A DNA stretch of 33,854 nt from Paramuribaculum sp. (GTDB taxonomy: Bacteria > Bacteroidota > Bacteroidia > Bacteroidales > Muribaculaceae), in assembly GCA_029052015.1 (NCBI GenBank), contig JAIDJW010000161.1:1-33854 (forward strand), written 5' to 3'. Each line of letters opens with the position of its first letter. The stretch's first letter is position 1. Below, one piece after another: positions 1 through 8,204 of this stretch. The position numbers and the translations under genes are program-made. The notes under the pieces are model-generated. The model had not been told where the DNA came from and searched no databases. It was given only the letters and a program-made list of their open reading frames with translations.

Positions 1-1
1 C

Positions 2-142
2 TATAAAGCTGTGTGGCGGCGGTGGATAGAGCCCGAGTTTGGCATTTGTTACCGCACTTTCCTGAATATGTTAGGACTTTCCCCGGAGGATGAACAGGAA
101 AGCACTCAGAACAATTTCCCCTCCCTGTTTGATTTAGATTGA
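2..142 (+). CDS. C-terminal end of an unrecognised prophage protein (5' truncated by window edge)
   Basis: An open frame enters from the left edge and ends at a TGA at 140-142, giving the last 46 residues (YKAVWRRWIEPEF... to ...FPSLFDLD). The segment is aromatic-rich at first and acidic at the end. I do not recognise a family. It is transcribed toward the late minus-strand operon and is separated from it by a strong hairpin at 151-177. By position it is probably the last gene of the early or middle region of the Mu-like prophage, but that is inferred only from its place between the unseen left part and the late genes. Confidence 0.55.
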   Translation, partial: YKAVWRRWIEPEFGICYRTFLNMLGLSPEDEQESTQNNFPSLFDLD

Positions 143-150
143 ATAAGCGA

Positions 151-177
151 CCCCGACGGCTTCCGAAGCTGTCGGGG
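151..177. terminator. bidirectional intrinsic terminator between converging genes
   Basis: A 12-bp stem (ccccgacggctt pairing with aagctgtcgggg, one G-T pair) closes a 3-base loop. It sits between the plus-strand gene ending at 142 and the minus-strand operon ending at 192. T-rich sequence follows on the plus side (ttacttgttta). It would stop transcription from both directions. Confidence 0.75.
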
Positions 178-191
178 TTACTTGTTTATTG

Positions 192-677
192 TCAGGATGA
201 TGATATGGCGGCAGAGAGTCCCGGAAAGGGCGTGTCGCGTCTCATAGCGGTTGAGTTCTGCACCGAGGTACGGAAACACTCCACGTCTTCTATAATTTCG
301 TTGTGGGCGTGGTTGGTTGCCGAGATAGTGTGCATAAAGCCGGCGAAGTTGTCGCCCCTCAGCCCCTGCATGGCGGCGTTAATGCTATCGAGGAGGTCAA
401 AGCGCTCCAGAGCTTCCTCCATTGCCGGGTCCTGGCTTCCGTGTATTCCGGGAGTCGCACGGTTAAGGATGTGCAGCCGGACGGTGATGTCGGCACGGCG
501 CGCCCCGGCGTTCTGCTGGTGCCATTCGATTGTTTCAAACTCAACGAACACCGACGGCAGGGGGTAAACCGCCCCACCGGCAAAGTGTGCGCCGTTGTCG
601 TTCCAGAGGTCAACGTAAGTTATGCCGGGAACTGTAAGCAGTTTTTCGGCGATTGCTGTAAAAATTTGTCGTCTCAT
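192..677 (-). CDS. putative tail completion / minor structural protein (Mu gp37-like position)
   Basis: This 161-residue protein is the last gene of the minus-strand late operon. Its start overlaps the gpG stop by 4 bases (ATGA), so the two are probably translationally coupled. The N-terminus (MRRQIFTAIAEKLLTVPGI) followed by a 'PLPSVFVEFE' strand resembles small tail-terminator or minor tail proteins of the DUF1834/gpU kind, which cap the tail tube or join it to the head. Length and position fit, but the family assignment is by look and context only. The last residues are Ser/Ala-rich and probably disordered. Confidence 0.5.
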   Translation of the reverse strand: MRRQIFTAIAEKLLTVPGITYVDLWNDNGAHFAGGAVYPLPSVFVEFETIEWHQQNAGARRADITVRLHILNRATPGIHGSQDPAMEEALERFDLLDSINAAMQGLRGDNFAGFMHTISATNHAHNEIIEDVECFRTSVQNSTAMRRDTPFPGLSAAISSS

Positions 678-1132
678 TGTCTTATAAAGTCAGTTAGTGA
701 GAGGTTAAAACGTTTGAGGTTGTCGTCAATAACACCACGGATAATGCGCTGCGTTTCGGGTCCGTCGCCGATAAACTGGCGCTGCGGCATATTAAATTTT
801 CGCTTATGGGCGCGGACGGTGTAGACTTTGGCTTTTTTGGATCTGCGTGTGTGAGCCTTCACGGGTTTATATCCTGTGCCACCCTCATTGTGCAGCGTGG
901 TGTAAGGTTCTGAGGAGGTGAAGCGCACACCGTCGCCGGAGACTTCGCCCTGTGTTGACCGACGCATTGCACCGGTAACGATGAGCAGCGAGCCACGGGG
1001 GTAGTCATGGGCGCGAGGCTTCCACTTGTCGGAGAAAAAAGCCTTACGCTCAAAGTTGCGGTCGAACTCGTCGGAGAGTTCCACGCGCATATCGCTGAGA
1101 ATGTCGGCTTTTAATTTGTTGGCGTCGAGCAT
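674..1132 (-). CDS. Mu gpG-like virion morphogenesis protein
   Basis: This 152-residue protein resembles the phage virion morphogenesis family (Mu gene G, implicated in tail completion or head-tail joining). Recognisable features are the 'GSLLIVTGAMRRS' segment around residues 47-60, 'PYTTLHNEGG' at about 75-85, a basic stretch 'AHTRRSKKAKV', and 'MPQRQFIGDG' near 115-125. It lies downstream of the MuF gene, as in Mu (F then G), although here a 265-bp gap holding an oppositely oriented gene intervenes. Its stop overlaps the next start by 4 bases. Confidence 0.85.
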   Translation of the reverse strand: MLDANKLKADILSDMRVELSDEFDRNFERKAFFSDKWKPRAHDYPRGSLLIVTGAMRRSTQGEVSGDGVRFTSSEPYTTLHNEGGTGYKPVKAHTRRSKKAKVYTVRAHKRKFNMPQRQFIGDGPETQRIIRGVIDDNLKRFNLSLTDFIRQ

Positions 1133-1172
1133 TTAATTGGCATTTAAGTGTTATTATATCAGAATAGATTAG

Positions 1173-1180
1173 TAAATTTG
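1173..1180 (+). promoter_or_regulatory. Bacteroidetes-type -7 promoter element for the lone plus-strand gene
   Basis: TAAATTTG matches the TAnnTTTG consensus exactly and ends 7 bases before the ATG at 1188, so the transcript would be nearly leaderless. It lies in the gap between two minus-strand head genes and points the other way, so the small gene can be expressed independently of the late operon. No clear -33 element is visible. Confidence 0.5.
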
Positions 1181-1187
1181 CGGCATT

Positions 1188-1436
1188 ATGGAAATACCAG
1201 CTAACGTCAAAGAAGCGGCGCAATATCTTATCGATATTTACGGCGACCATGTAGAGTACCTCGGACAGTACCAGGGTGCAGAGGCTTTTTATTACCGCTT
1301 CCCGGAGGACGTGGACACCGGTTTTCCTGTCGTGTACCTATTGAAAGGCGCTGAATTGACCGAGGTTTCAGACTTTTTTGCGTTGGAAATAATCGGGTCA
1401 TTTATCGAAAATGTCGATGAAATCGGTATTGAATAA
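1188..1436 (+). CDS. small acidic protein, candidate immunity protein for the MuF-linked toxin
   Basis: This 82-residue acidic protein (MEIPANVKEAAQYLIDIYG... to ...ENVDEIGIE) is the only plus-strand gene inside the minus-strand head operon. It has its own TAnnTTTG-type promoter, and its 3' end overlaps the 3' end of the toxin-bearing MuF gene by 39 bp in antisense. Predicted content is a mixed alpha/beta fold with no signal peptide or membrane segment, hence cytoplasmic. I do not recognise the family. The immunity role is inferred from adjacency to a papain-like toxin domain, acidity, small size and independent expression, which suits a lysogen in which late genes are silent. A silent or unrelated moron gene is the main alternative. 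Confidence 0.6.
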   Translation: MEIPANVKEAAQYLIDIYGDHVEYLGQYQGAEAFYYRFPEDVDTGFPVVYLLKGAELTEVSDFFALEIIGSFIENVDEIGIE

Positions 1437-3110
1437 CTTATCGTCTACCCTTAAAATTCCACGTGTTCTAATTGGCTTTGTCGCCCCGCTATTGCATAAC
1501 TCTGAGATTGAACGCTTAGCCCCGGCAGACTCAACAAAGTGCTGTGGCTCAATATAGCTTAATGTCCCGTCTGCAAACCTTTGTAATATAGTGACATGGC
1601 CGCCACCACCTTTCCACCCGATTGTAAGGATGTAAACGCCTGTTTCTTTGCAAACTTCGTTAAAATATTCCTCATAACGTTTGGGTGACATTTGCTTATA
1701 TTCTTTGCCTTGCATCCAGTCATAAGTGAGGGTCGGTACAGCCGGGGTACCGTCTGTATTCTTCCATGCTTCAAAAGAACGTTGGTAAGCGAGATAATCC
1801 ATTTTTGTGCCTGGGGTACGTCCTTTTGCCTTTATATCAAAACCAAGTAAGCGGAGAGCATACGCAGGAGCACAGGTTTGGCAATTTATAGAAAAGCGTC
1901 TGTGTTTTTTTGCATCATAATCCGGATTACGTCTGTAATGGTTTCCGGCCTTATCAACAAAACTGCCATTAGGGTCAAGAATGAACTCCTCAACGTGGTT
2001 AGGATTTGCCGACTGTTTGTCAGCATCCTCCACGCTCATAGGTTTACCCTTTGTTATTCCGAGTTTCGCTTCAAGTTCAAAGCAATGTGAGGCAATAGCC
2101 TTTTTTTGGTCGTCTGTGAGATTGTCGGGCAGTTCCGCGATAATCTCAGTAATTCGCTTTTCGCGCTGCTGTTCCTCACTCATTTGCTCAATTATCTGTT
2201 TGGCTGCTTCCGGTGCTTTGTAATACGGATGTTTGGGCGGGAACAGTTTCAGATCTTTACCTGGGTTAAAGCGGAAAATTTGCTGTTTAGCGGCTTCGGT
2301 GCAGTTCTGACCGCGAAGCATAGAGAGCGCCGGGTCGCTCTGGGGGTACTTCCCTTTGCGAACCTGTACGGCAGTGCAGCGGCAGTTCCAACCATTCGGG
2401 GGCAGATATTGCGCCCAGAACGGGTCGGAGGGCGGCAGCGTGGTGCCGTGCAAAATTGCGTGATCTTCGCGCACGCGGTCATCCTGAGCCGTGCGGTACT
2501 GGAGGTCGTAACGGTCGCCGTCGGCTTCAATCTGTTGCCAGCGTGCAGCCATTAAGGAAGCACCGACCGCGTGGTTATATTCCGCATATAGGTAGTTATG
2601 GTTATATTGGTTGTTGACCTTTTCCACGTCGCGGCGGAATATTTCAAACGGTTTAATATCTCCTTTGTCGGTAGTCAGAGACAGACCGACCTCCCGTAGT
2701 GTGTGGAACGCCTTAAAACCTGAGAAAATAAAAGCATTATTTTCGAGGGCATAGCGCACCACCTCCGGCACCTCATGGGGAACGCTTGAACTTATGGCGG
2801 TGTTGAGTTGCTTAACCGTTTCGGCTATCAGGCGGCGAGCTTCGGGGGTGTTGAGTTGCGACGCATCAAAGCTCCCGGCATTGTAGACCATATCGGCAGC
2901 GTCAAAAAATGCCGTGTCGTCAAATTTGGGCTTATCTGTCGCTTCCGCAAGTTCGAGCAAGTCATTTTGCTTATCAGCCATTACCGGCGGCTCCTCAGCA
3001 GACAACAATAAATTGCCGTCTGCGTTCGGTTTGCACGGTAAATCATACAACGAACCCAGAGCAGCGTTAAACGCGATATATGAGCGCCGAAGCCCCGCAA
3101 CGTTAGCCAA
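1398..3110 (-). CDS. MuF/SPP1 gp7-type head morphogenesis protein with C-terminal papain-like toxin domain
   Basis: This 570-residue protein has two parts. Residues about 90-250 form the MuF minor head domain, including 'YNHNYLYAEYNHAVGASL' (169-186) and the family's signature end 'PPNGWNCRC' (237-245). Residues about 260-380 are a linker. Residues about 385-570 look like a papain-fold toxin: 'INCQTCAPAYALRLLGFD' (408-425) supplies the candidate nucleophile Cys413 (or Cys410), 'GGGGHVTIL' supplies His505, and 'IEPQ' (520-523) supplies the acidic/Gln position. MuF proteins sit inside the head near the portal, so the toxin could be packaged or injected. Mu F itself lacks this extension. The start at 3110 lies just after the portal gene. 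The toxin class is assigned from motif order, and the substrate is unknown. Confidence 0.85.
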   Translation of the reverse strand: MANVAGLRRSYIAFNAALGSLYDLPCKPNADGNLLLSAEEPPVMADKQNDLLELAEATDKPKFDDTAFFDAADMVYNAGSFDASQLNTPEARRLIAETVKQLNTAISSSVPHEVPEVVRYALENNAFIFSGFKAFHTLREVGLSLTTDKGDIKPFEIFRRDVEKVNNQYNHNYLYAEYNHAVGASLMAARWQQIEADGDRYDLQYRTAQDDRVREDHAILHGTTLPPSDPFWAQYLPPNGWNCRCTAVQVRKGKYPQSDPALSMLRGQNCTEAAKQQIFRFNPGKDLKLFPPKHPYYKAPEAAKQIIEQMSEEQQREKRITEIIAELPDNLTDDQKKAIASHCFELEAKLGITKGKPMSVEDADKQSANPNHVEEFILDPNGSFVDKAGNHYRRNPDYDAKKHRRFSINCQTCAPAYALRLLGFDIKAKGRTPGTKMDYLAYQRSFEAWKNTDGTPAVPTLTYDWMQGKEYKQMSPKRYEEYFNEVCKETGVYILTIGWKGGGGHVTILQRFADGTLSYIEPQHFVESAGAKRSISELCNSGATKPIRTRGILRVDDKLFNTDFIDIFDK

Positions 3111-3136
3111 CCTTATTGTCGAGCTTTGCGCGGGGC

Positions 3137-4381
3137 TCAGTCGAAAAAACGGTCGGGCTGTGTTTTGGTTTCGCGTGGGGAGTCAATAGTCACGCCGTAT
3201 TTTTCCGTGAAGTATTCAGGCGGAATGTTATAATACTCCAGGACCAGGCGTTCAATTTCGCGCTGTTCCGCCGGAGAGTAGCTCGCGGCATTGTTCCATT
3301 GGAAGCGGCAACCTTTGACCGGGAAGCCGTGCAACTCCATAAGAGGAAGCAGTCGCCCGTTGATAACGTGGGCGCACATAATAGCATCGCTTTCGGTTGT
3401 ACGCTCAAATATTTCGAGGTGTACTTCTGACTGTGACAGCGAGGACCCAGAGTCAATGGTCATTGTCTGATTTAACACCACCTTTGACAGTTCAGAGTTG
3501 CAGCGGTCCACGCGCTTGTCATAGACGTTGTAAGCGTCACCGCGGCTGCTTTCCTTAATCTCAATTTCCGTGCCGTCAGATGTTACGATATATTGAGCTG
3601 CGCCCATATCGCGGAGAGCGGCTTCGGTTTTGGCTCGTTCCGCGTCGTCAAGTCCGTTAACGCGAGCTATGCGCATAGGCATACCGAAAATTTCACCGAA
3701 TACGTCCCAATAAGCGAGCATATTCTTTTTGCTAATACATGGGGGAGCACACTTAAGAAGCAGACCGAGGTCACGCGGTTTGCCGACCTCCACGCACCAG
3801 TTGGCAATATCACCCTCGCGGTAAGTTGTGCCCTGTCGCCAGTCGTCGCCCGGGTTGCGGACTAATACCCCATATTCAGGCACAACATGTTTACGCGGCA
3901 CGAGTTCCACGCCGTCAAAACGCATTGGACCGTTGTCTCTGATAATGTCGCCCAACTGTATGAGCGTGGGTCCCCAGTAGATTGAGTCAAGACATATCTC
4001 GAGGAAGTCAAGGAACCAACCGGCTTGCAGCAGTTCCGTGGCTGCTGTGTTTTCTTTACCCGAAGCGTCTACGAGGCGGAAATCCTTTTGCAATACCTTA
4101 CCTTTGCGCTGGGCGATACAACCTGAGAGATGAGCATCGAGGACACAATCGGCGTAAATGTCATAAAGCCGACAACGGTTCGGGCTTTCGTAGTCAATAG
4201 CCACCTGATGAGCGGCGCGCCAGTCTGCCACGTCCTTTTTTGTCAGGCTGTCGGTCTGCTGCTGGAGCTGTGCTGTGAGCTTCAACCCCTGTTTTGAACT
4301 TACACGGCGGGCGAGTTCTACCAGTTCCGAGCGTTTGGGACGGCTGAAATAGTCGCGGATATTGGTTATTATATTTGCCAT
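3137..4381 (-). CDS. portal protein (DUF935, Mu gp29-like)
   Basis: This 414-residue protein of the DUF935 portal family forms the dodecameric ring at the head vertex through which DNA is packaged. Typical features are the N-terminal 'YESPNRCRLYDIYADCVLDAHLSGCIAQRKGKV' region (internal positions about 64-96), the central 'LLLKCAPPCISKKNMLAYWDVFGEIFGMP' type stretch (about 208-236) and the late 'LNQTMTIDSGSSLSQSEVH' segment. It is slightly shorter than Mu gp29. The order portal then MuF then gpG matches Mu. It is preceded by spike and hub genes, which is not the Mu order. Confidence 0.9.
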   Translation of the reverse strand: MANIITNIRDYFSRPKRSELVELARRVSSKQGLKLTAQLQQQTDSLTKKDVADWRAAHQVAIDYESPNRCRLYDIYADCVLDAHLSGCIAQRKGKVLQKDFRLVDASGKENTAATELLQAGWFLDFLEICLDSIYWGPTLIQLGDIIRDNGPMRFDGVELVPRKHVVPEYGVLVRNPGDDWRQGTTYREGDIANWCVEVGKPRDLGLLLKCAPPCISKKNMLAYWDVFGEIFGMPMRIARVNGLDDAERAKTEAALRDMGAAQYIVTSDGTEIEIKESSRGDAYNVYDKRVDRCNSELSKVVLNQTMTIDSGSSLSQSEVHLEIFERTTESDAIMCAHVINGRLLPLMELHGFPVKGCRFQWNNAASYSPAEQREIERLVLEYYNIPPEYFTEKYGVTIDSPRETKTQPDRFFD

Positions 4382-4392
4382 TGCAGTTTATG

Positions 4393-5007
4393 TTAATGTT
4401 TTACTCTTTCATTTTCGTAGTCTGAGCGGTTGAATGGTTGCGCCTGTTGTGCTTGCTGCTCCGTCGCTGACAGCACCCCCGGCACTGCTCCTGCCCCGAC
4501 TGTTGCGGTTGTAATGTGGGTGTGGGCATTGTAAGAAGTAATGAGGGCGTTAACGGTCTGTGTAAGCTCATTTAATTTGTCGGTTAGAGCTTCAACCTTA
4601 ACCAAGCCTCCGAGGTCTCCACCGTTGAAAATTACGGCACTTTTATTGAGGTTTGCGGAAATGTCGCCCACGTCGATACGCACACCGTCCGCGCTGATGA
4701 CAGCCGAGGTGTTACCGATCACAATTTCGGCGGACTCTATTTTCTCAGTGAGAAGTACCACCCCGGCGGCTCCGTTGGCGACAAAACCGACAACAACGAA
4801 AGAGCCAATTTCGGGGAACAGACACACCCCACATTCTGCCTCCTGATTGGCTTGAAGATTGACCCCAAGCAGCGGCGCACCCTCATTGATAGGCGAACAG
4901 TCAACCGTGCGTGCTGATTTATCCACAGCGTCAACCGTACACACAAGAGCAACGGTTTCACCGTCAGGCTGTGCCAGCTGTCTGATAACGTTTCGTAAAT
5001 TCTGCAT
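4393..5007 (-). CDS. baseplate spike protein (Mu gp45 / P2 gpV-like)
   Basis: This 204-residue protein has an N-terminal OB-like part (residues about 15-90, 'VALVCTVDAVDKSARTVDCSPI'), a repetitive beta segment (about 90-135) expected to form the triple-stranded needle, and 'YNAHTHIT' at 159-166. There His162 and His164 fit the H-x-H motif that holds iron at the spike tip. The trimer would pierce the outer membrane. It follows the hub gene directly, as D and V partners often do, but lies in the head operon rather than with the other baseplate genes at 24.6-26.6 kb. Confidence 0.82.
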   Translation of the reverse strand: MQNLRNVIRQLAQPDGETVALVCTVDAVDKSARTVDCSPINEGAPLLGVNLQANQEAECGVCLFPEIGSFVVVGFVANGAAGVVLLTEKIESAEIVIGNTSAVISADGVRIDVGDISANLNKSAVIFNGGDLGGLVKVEALTDKLNELTQTVNALITSYNAHTHITTATVGAGAVPGVLSATEQQAQQAQPFNRSDYENERVKH

Positions 5008-5016
5008 AACTCAAAA

Positions 5017-5970
5017 CTATTGCACGCGAAGCCCGAGCGTTATTTCCTGACGGAAGCCGGAATCGCCATATTTTATTACATTCTTTTTTACCTGATACAC
5101 GCCCATTTTAGTGCCGTCAATGATTATGCCGATAGCGTCGAGCGGGTCAACCAGAGAAGCTCCGAACGTGGTAAACGAACCGGTCAGGCCGTCACGTTTA
5201 AGACGTTTAACTTCCTGCTCCGCCCACGCTTTTAACTCACGTTCGGTTTTGTTGTAGGTGTGTAATGTGCGGCATTCACCGTCAGCGTCGCCGACTTCAA
5301 CCTTAATTTTTTTATTGTTTGGCATAAGGCTGACAGCCTTAACGCGCAGGCGCATATTTTCCGCCTTTTGCTGCTGGAGGCTTTCGTCTGAAATGATGTT
5401 AAGCCCGGAGCGGAACACTTGCGAGGGTGTGCTGTCACGGTCAAAGAGCACGCCACAGTAAAGAACCGGCTCGCCATTCTCATAACGAAAAAATGAGCGG
5501 ATGCCCTGTTCTGATAACTTCCCCAGCAGAGCGGCCACAGTGTCGGCAGTGACACGGTAAGCACCGAGCGACTGTTCACCCATAACGTTGAGCCGGTAAG
5601 TTATGCCCTGATCCTTAAGAAGCGTTTCAATGGTAACAGAGCGGTAGGCTTTTTTCTGTGTCGGCATTTGTTTGAGTTTGAACATATCATCCTCGCAGGT
5701 AATCACCACCGGAGTTTTAAAGCCAACGTCACGGACATAACCCACAAAAGCAAGTTGCAAATTGTCGTTATATCCCAGATAAATGCGCACGGAGTCACCG
5801 CGATGCACCGGAATTTCAGCCGAGCCGTTCCACTTTATTTTTTTAGGCAGTGTTATTTTGGCTTCGGCTGTGAGCTTTTCAGTGTCGCGCACAATCTCCA
5901 CAGCTGAGACGAAACCAATGTTCCAGGACCGCTCGCCGGATATTTCAATTTTAGCACACAGCTTAAACAT
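5017..5970 (-). CDS. baseplate hub protein (late control D / Mu gp44-like)
   Basis: This 317-residue protein has the look of gpD-type hub proteins: an N-terminal beta domain with 'GDSVRIYLGYNDNLQLAFVGYV' (about 84-105), a central 'CEDDMFKLKQ' strand, and a C-terminal 'YGDSGFRQEITLGLRV' ending typical of the family. The trimer forms the central hub of the baseplate, to which the spike encoded immediately downstream attaches. Its position between a gp36-like head gene and the portal gene is unlike Mu. Confidence 0.8.
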   Translation of the reverse strand: MFKLCAKIEISGERSWNIGFVSAVEIVRDTEKLTAEAKITLPKKIKWNGSAEIPVHRGDSVRIYLGYNDNLQLAFVGYVRDVGFKTPVVITCEDDMFKLKQMPTQKKAYRSVTIETLLKDQGITYRLNVMGEQSLGAYRVTADTVAALLGKLSEQGIRSFFRYENGEPVLYCGVLFDRDSTPSQVFRSGLNIISDESLQQQKAENMRLRVKAVSLMPNNKKIKVEVGDADGECRTLHTYNKTERELKAWAEQEVKRLKRDGLTGSFTTFGASLVDPLDAIGIIIDGTKMGVYQVKKNVIKYGDSGFRQEITLGLRVQ

Positions 5971-5995
5971 GGGTTAAACGGTATTTAATGGGTGT

Positions 5996-6412
5996 TTAAT
6001 AGTCGTAGCTGTTCGGTTTCATTGAGCCATAGCGTACAGGATTGCGCGCGTCGTCTCCGTCCTCACTCTGATAGAGAGGTAAGTCCGGGGAGGCTTTGCC
6101 GGCCTGAATGTCCCGCAACCACTTGACAGCGTCGTTATAGAGGCATTCCCGGCGTTCGTGTCCCATATTCTGAGGGAGACGGTGAATCATAAGCCAAAGG
6201 GAAATATTAACAGCGCACTGCACTAACATAGCGTTGCGGTCTTTGCCCTCAGACGCAAACACCCGGGTCATATCATAGCGATAGCGGAGATAAGAACCGA
6301 TTTGTTCCAGTGCGGCAGCTTCGGCAGTCAGGCGTGTTTCTTCGTCCTGTGTTATCTGCTTGAGCTCGTATTGGTCACACACACTCCGGTAGTCGTCAAG
6401 AGTCAGGAACAT
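5996..6412 (-). CDS. DUF1320 (Mu gp36-like) head-tail connector protein
   Basis: This 138-residue protein has 'MFLTLDDYRSVCDQYELKQIT' at the start (an acid-rich helix), a mid-protein 'YLRYRYDMTRVF' motif and 'QCAVNISLWLMIHRLPQNM' (about 65-85), all typical of the DUF1320/gp36 family. Members act at the head-tail joint, probably as an adaptor. Its 5' end overlaps the preceding small gene by 10 bases. The C-terminus is polar and probably flexible. Confidence 0.8.
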   Translation of the reverse strand: MFLTLDDYRSVCDQYELKQITQDEETRLTAEAAALEQIGSYLRYRYDMTRVFASEGKDRNAMLVQCAVNISLWLMIHRLPQNMGHERRECLYNDAVKWLRDIQAGKASPDLPLYQSEDGDDARNPVRYGSMKPNSYDY

Positions 6413-6660
6413 AGGCCGGAAGTTTTTGGCAATGCTTCAAATATTGCAATTTCGCGGGCTTTTTCGGCAGTCAGACCGGGGAGACGTTTCTGGCGGATCA
6501 TTTTTTTAACGCCCTGCATTGACACGCAGACCGGGCGCCCATGAAGCACAAGCACCAGGAATTTTTTACGGTGGAGTTCAGCCGAGCGCTGAGCTTCGCT
6601 GATAGCACGATTTTTGCGCCAGTCGAACAGGAGGGCGCGGAAAAATTCAAATATTACCAT
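6403..6660 (-). CDS. small unknown protein between large terminase and gp36-like gene
   Basis: This 85-residue basic protein has a hydrophobic/aromatic start (MVIFEFFRALLFDW), a short helical basic part and a C-terminal half 'VSMQGVKKMIRQKRLPGLTAEKAREIAIFEA' in which a helix-turn-helix-like segment may sit. It overlaps the terminase stop by 7 bases and the next gene by 10, so it is translated within the operon. I do not know its function. By position it could be a small head-completion or packaging accessory factor. It has no signal peptide. Confidence 0.65.
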   Translation of the reverse strand: MVIFEFFRALLFDWRKNRAISEAQRSAELHRKKFLVLVLHGRPVCVSMQGVKKMIRQKRLPGLTAEKAREIAIFEALPKTSGLCS

Positions 6661-8201
6661 GATACATTTTTTGCGTTAGGTCGCAACCCTATTGAAGTTG
6701 ATGAAACTATTTTCTTTTGTCGAGTGTCACGCTGTAAAATCCAGATAGCGCCCTCGTCAGCGTCCGGGGCGTCATCGTGTCCGCGCATACCTTTTTCAAA
6801 TGCGAGGGTTTGGTCTATGCCGGCAAGCATATCGGGGTCGTCCCGCTGGCTTTCGTCGTAATAGACAAAGCCACGCTCCCACAGTGGCGAAACAGCTTCA
6901 ACACGCTGGAACTTGTCAGGCTTTTTGCGCTTGTCGCCGGTCATTGGCAACTGATAGCCGCGAAGTTCACCCTCACGCTGGAACTCGTCAAGGATAGTGT
7001 CCTGCATGAAATTGGCTTCCATATACCAGCGCACGGCAATGCCCTGAGCGCGCGCCCACTCGTATAGGTTATAACACCACCGCACCATTTCGGCAACTGA
7101 GCATTGACGCACAAAAGCGCGGAGGTGCCAAAGTTGCGTCCCGGCTTTGCCCCAAAGTTTTGCAGCCTTAAAGTCGTTTTTGTTTGAGCCTTTGAAGCTG
7201 GGGTCGATGTAAAGCACAATTTCCGAGAACTTAGACCAAGCCGGGCGCTTGCCCCAGCGGATCCACTCATTGCGGAATACTGCACCCTCTATAATCGGGT
7301 TATTCATGTATTCCTTTTGAAATGCACGATAACCGGCCACGTCGGCAATGGCTTGCACTTCCTCCGGAGTCCATTTTGCACCCCAGGAAATATTACCGCT
7401 TTTGTCGTAGATATTTACACGGGTAACGTGTACGCTTTTAATATCGCACCACTTTGCAAGCACGGAGTTTTTGGCAATGAGGTTGCCGACCATAAAGAAG
7501 CGACCGCGCCCGCCGTCGAGAGTACCGAACAGAGCCGAGCGCACCCAGTCAAACAGTTTTGATACACGGGCGGGACTTTCCACAAGTTCGTCGTCGTCGA
7601 GGTCGTCAATTACGATGTAATCCGGACGGTGTGAACGGTAGCGCAGCCCACGCGGTGACTGACCGCGGCCACGGGCAAAAAAAGCGACTTCGGTCTGTGT
7701 GACAAATTCGCCCTCTTCCCAAGATCCGGCGTTATACTGTTCGCCGAAGTCAGCAATATAACGCTGATTATATTGTAACTCTGCCTGAATGTCACCTAAT
7801 AGAGTTTTAGCGTTATCCTCAGACTTGCCGACAATGACCATAACGTTAATTTCGCGGCGTTCCTGACACATTAACCACATTGGGACAAATACGTCCATAT
7901 TGGTTGACTTAGCCGCGCCACGGTGCCAGACAAAACCGGCTTTGAGGTTGCGGTTGGCTTTAATCTTATTGGCCGCGTCAATGTGGAATTTAGCGCAGGG
8001 AGTAGCGTTCCCGGTTTCAGGGTTAATGGTCCAGTGTGGGAAATAGTAATCAACAAAAGCGGCATAATCCGAGCGCAGGCGTGCAATGCGTGCGAGACGC
8101 TGCGCCGGTGTTTCGGTAATAATTACGGAAGTGGCAGCCTGCACAGTTTCGCAGTGCTGTTTCCATTCCTCAATAGCTTTTTTTAGTTCCGCTTTTGTCA
8201 T
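6654..8201 (-). CDS. terminase large subunit (Mu gp28-like)
   Basis: This 515-residue packaging motor combines ATPase and nuclease. The ATPase domain shows a Walker A-like 'HRGAAKST' (93-100) and a Walker B 'DYIVIDDLDDDE' (194-205). The nuclease domain shows 'LYIDPSFKG' with Asp333, Glu395 in 'YMEANF', and 'DDAPDADEGA' around 476-485, giving the acidic triad of the RNase H fold. It cuts and pumps the prophage DNA into the procapsid through the portal. It follows the small subunit after 3 bases, and length is normal for the family. Confidence 0.93.
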   Translation of the reverse strand: MTKAELKKAIEEWKQHCETVQAATSVIITETPAQRLARIARLRSDYAAFVDYYFPHWTINPETGNATPCAKFHIDAANKIKANRNLKAGFVWHRGAAKSTNMDVFVPMWLMCQERREINVMVIVGKSEDNAKTLLGDIQAELQYNQRYIADFGEQYNAGSWEEGEFVTQTEVAFFARGRGQSPRGLRYRSHRPDYIVIDDLDDDELVESPARVSKLFDWVRSALFGTLDGGRGRFFMVGNLIAKNSVLAKWCDIKSVHVTRVNIYDKSGNISWGAKWTPEEVQAIADVAGYRAFQKEYMNNPIIEGAVFRNEWIRWGKRPAWSKFSEIVLYIDPSFKGSNKNDFKAAKLWGKAGTQLWHLRAFVRQCSVAEMVRWCYNLYEWARAQGIAVRWYMEANFMQDTILDEFQREGELRGYQLPMTGDKRKKPDKFQRVEAVSPLWERGFVYYDESQRDDPDMLAGIDQTLAFEKGMRGHDDAPDADEGAIWILQRDTRQKKIVSSTSIGLRPNAKNVSW

Positions 8202-8204
8202 ACT

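Noticed and set aside
139-824. Plus-strand frames of 142 and 173 residues opposite the tail-completion and gpG genes
   Set aside because: They are antisense to well-supported genes, have Cys/Ser/Arg-rich chance-like content, and lie beyond the terminator at 151-177.
2106-2555. 149-residue plus-strand frame opposite the MuF domain
   Set aside because: Shadow of the conserved MuF domain with no promoter or gene-like composition.
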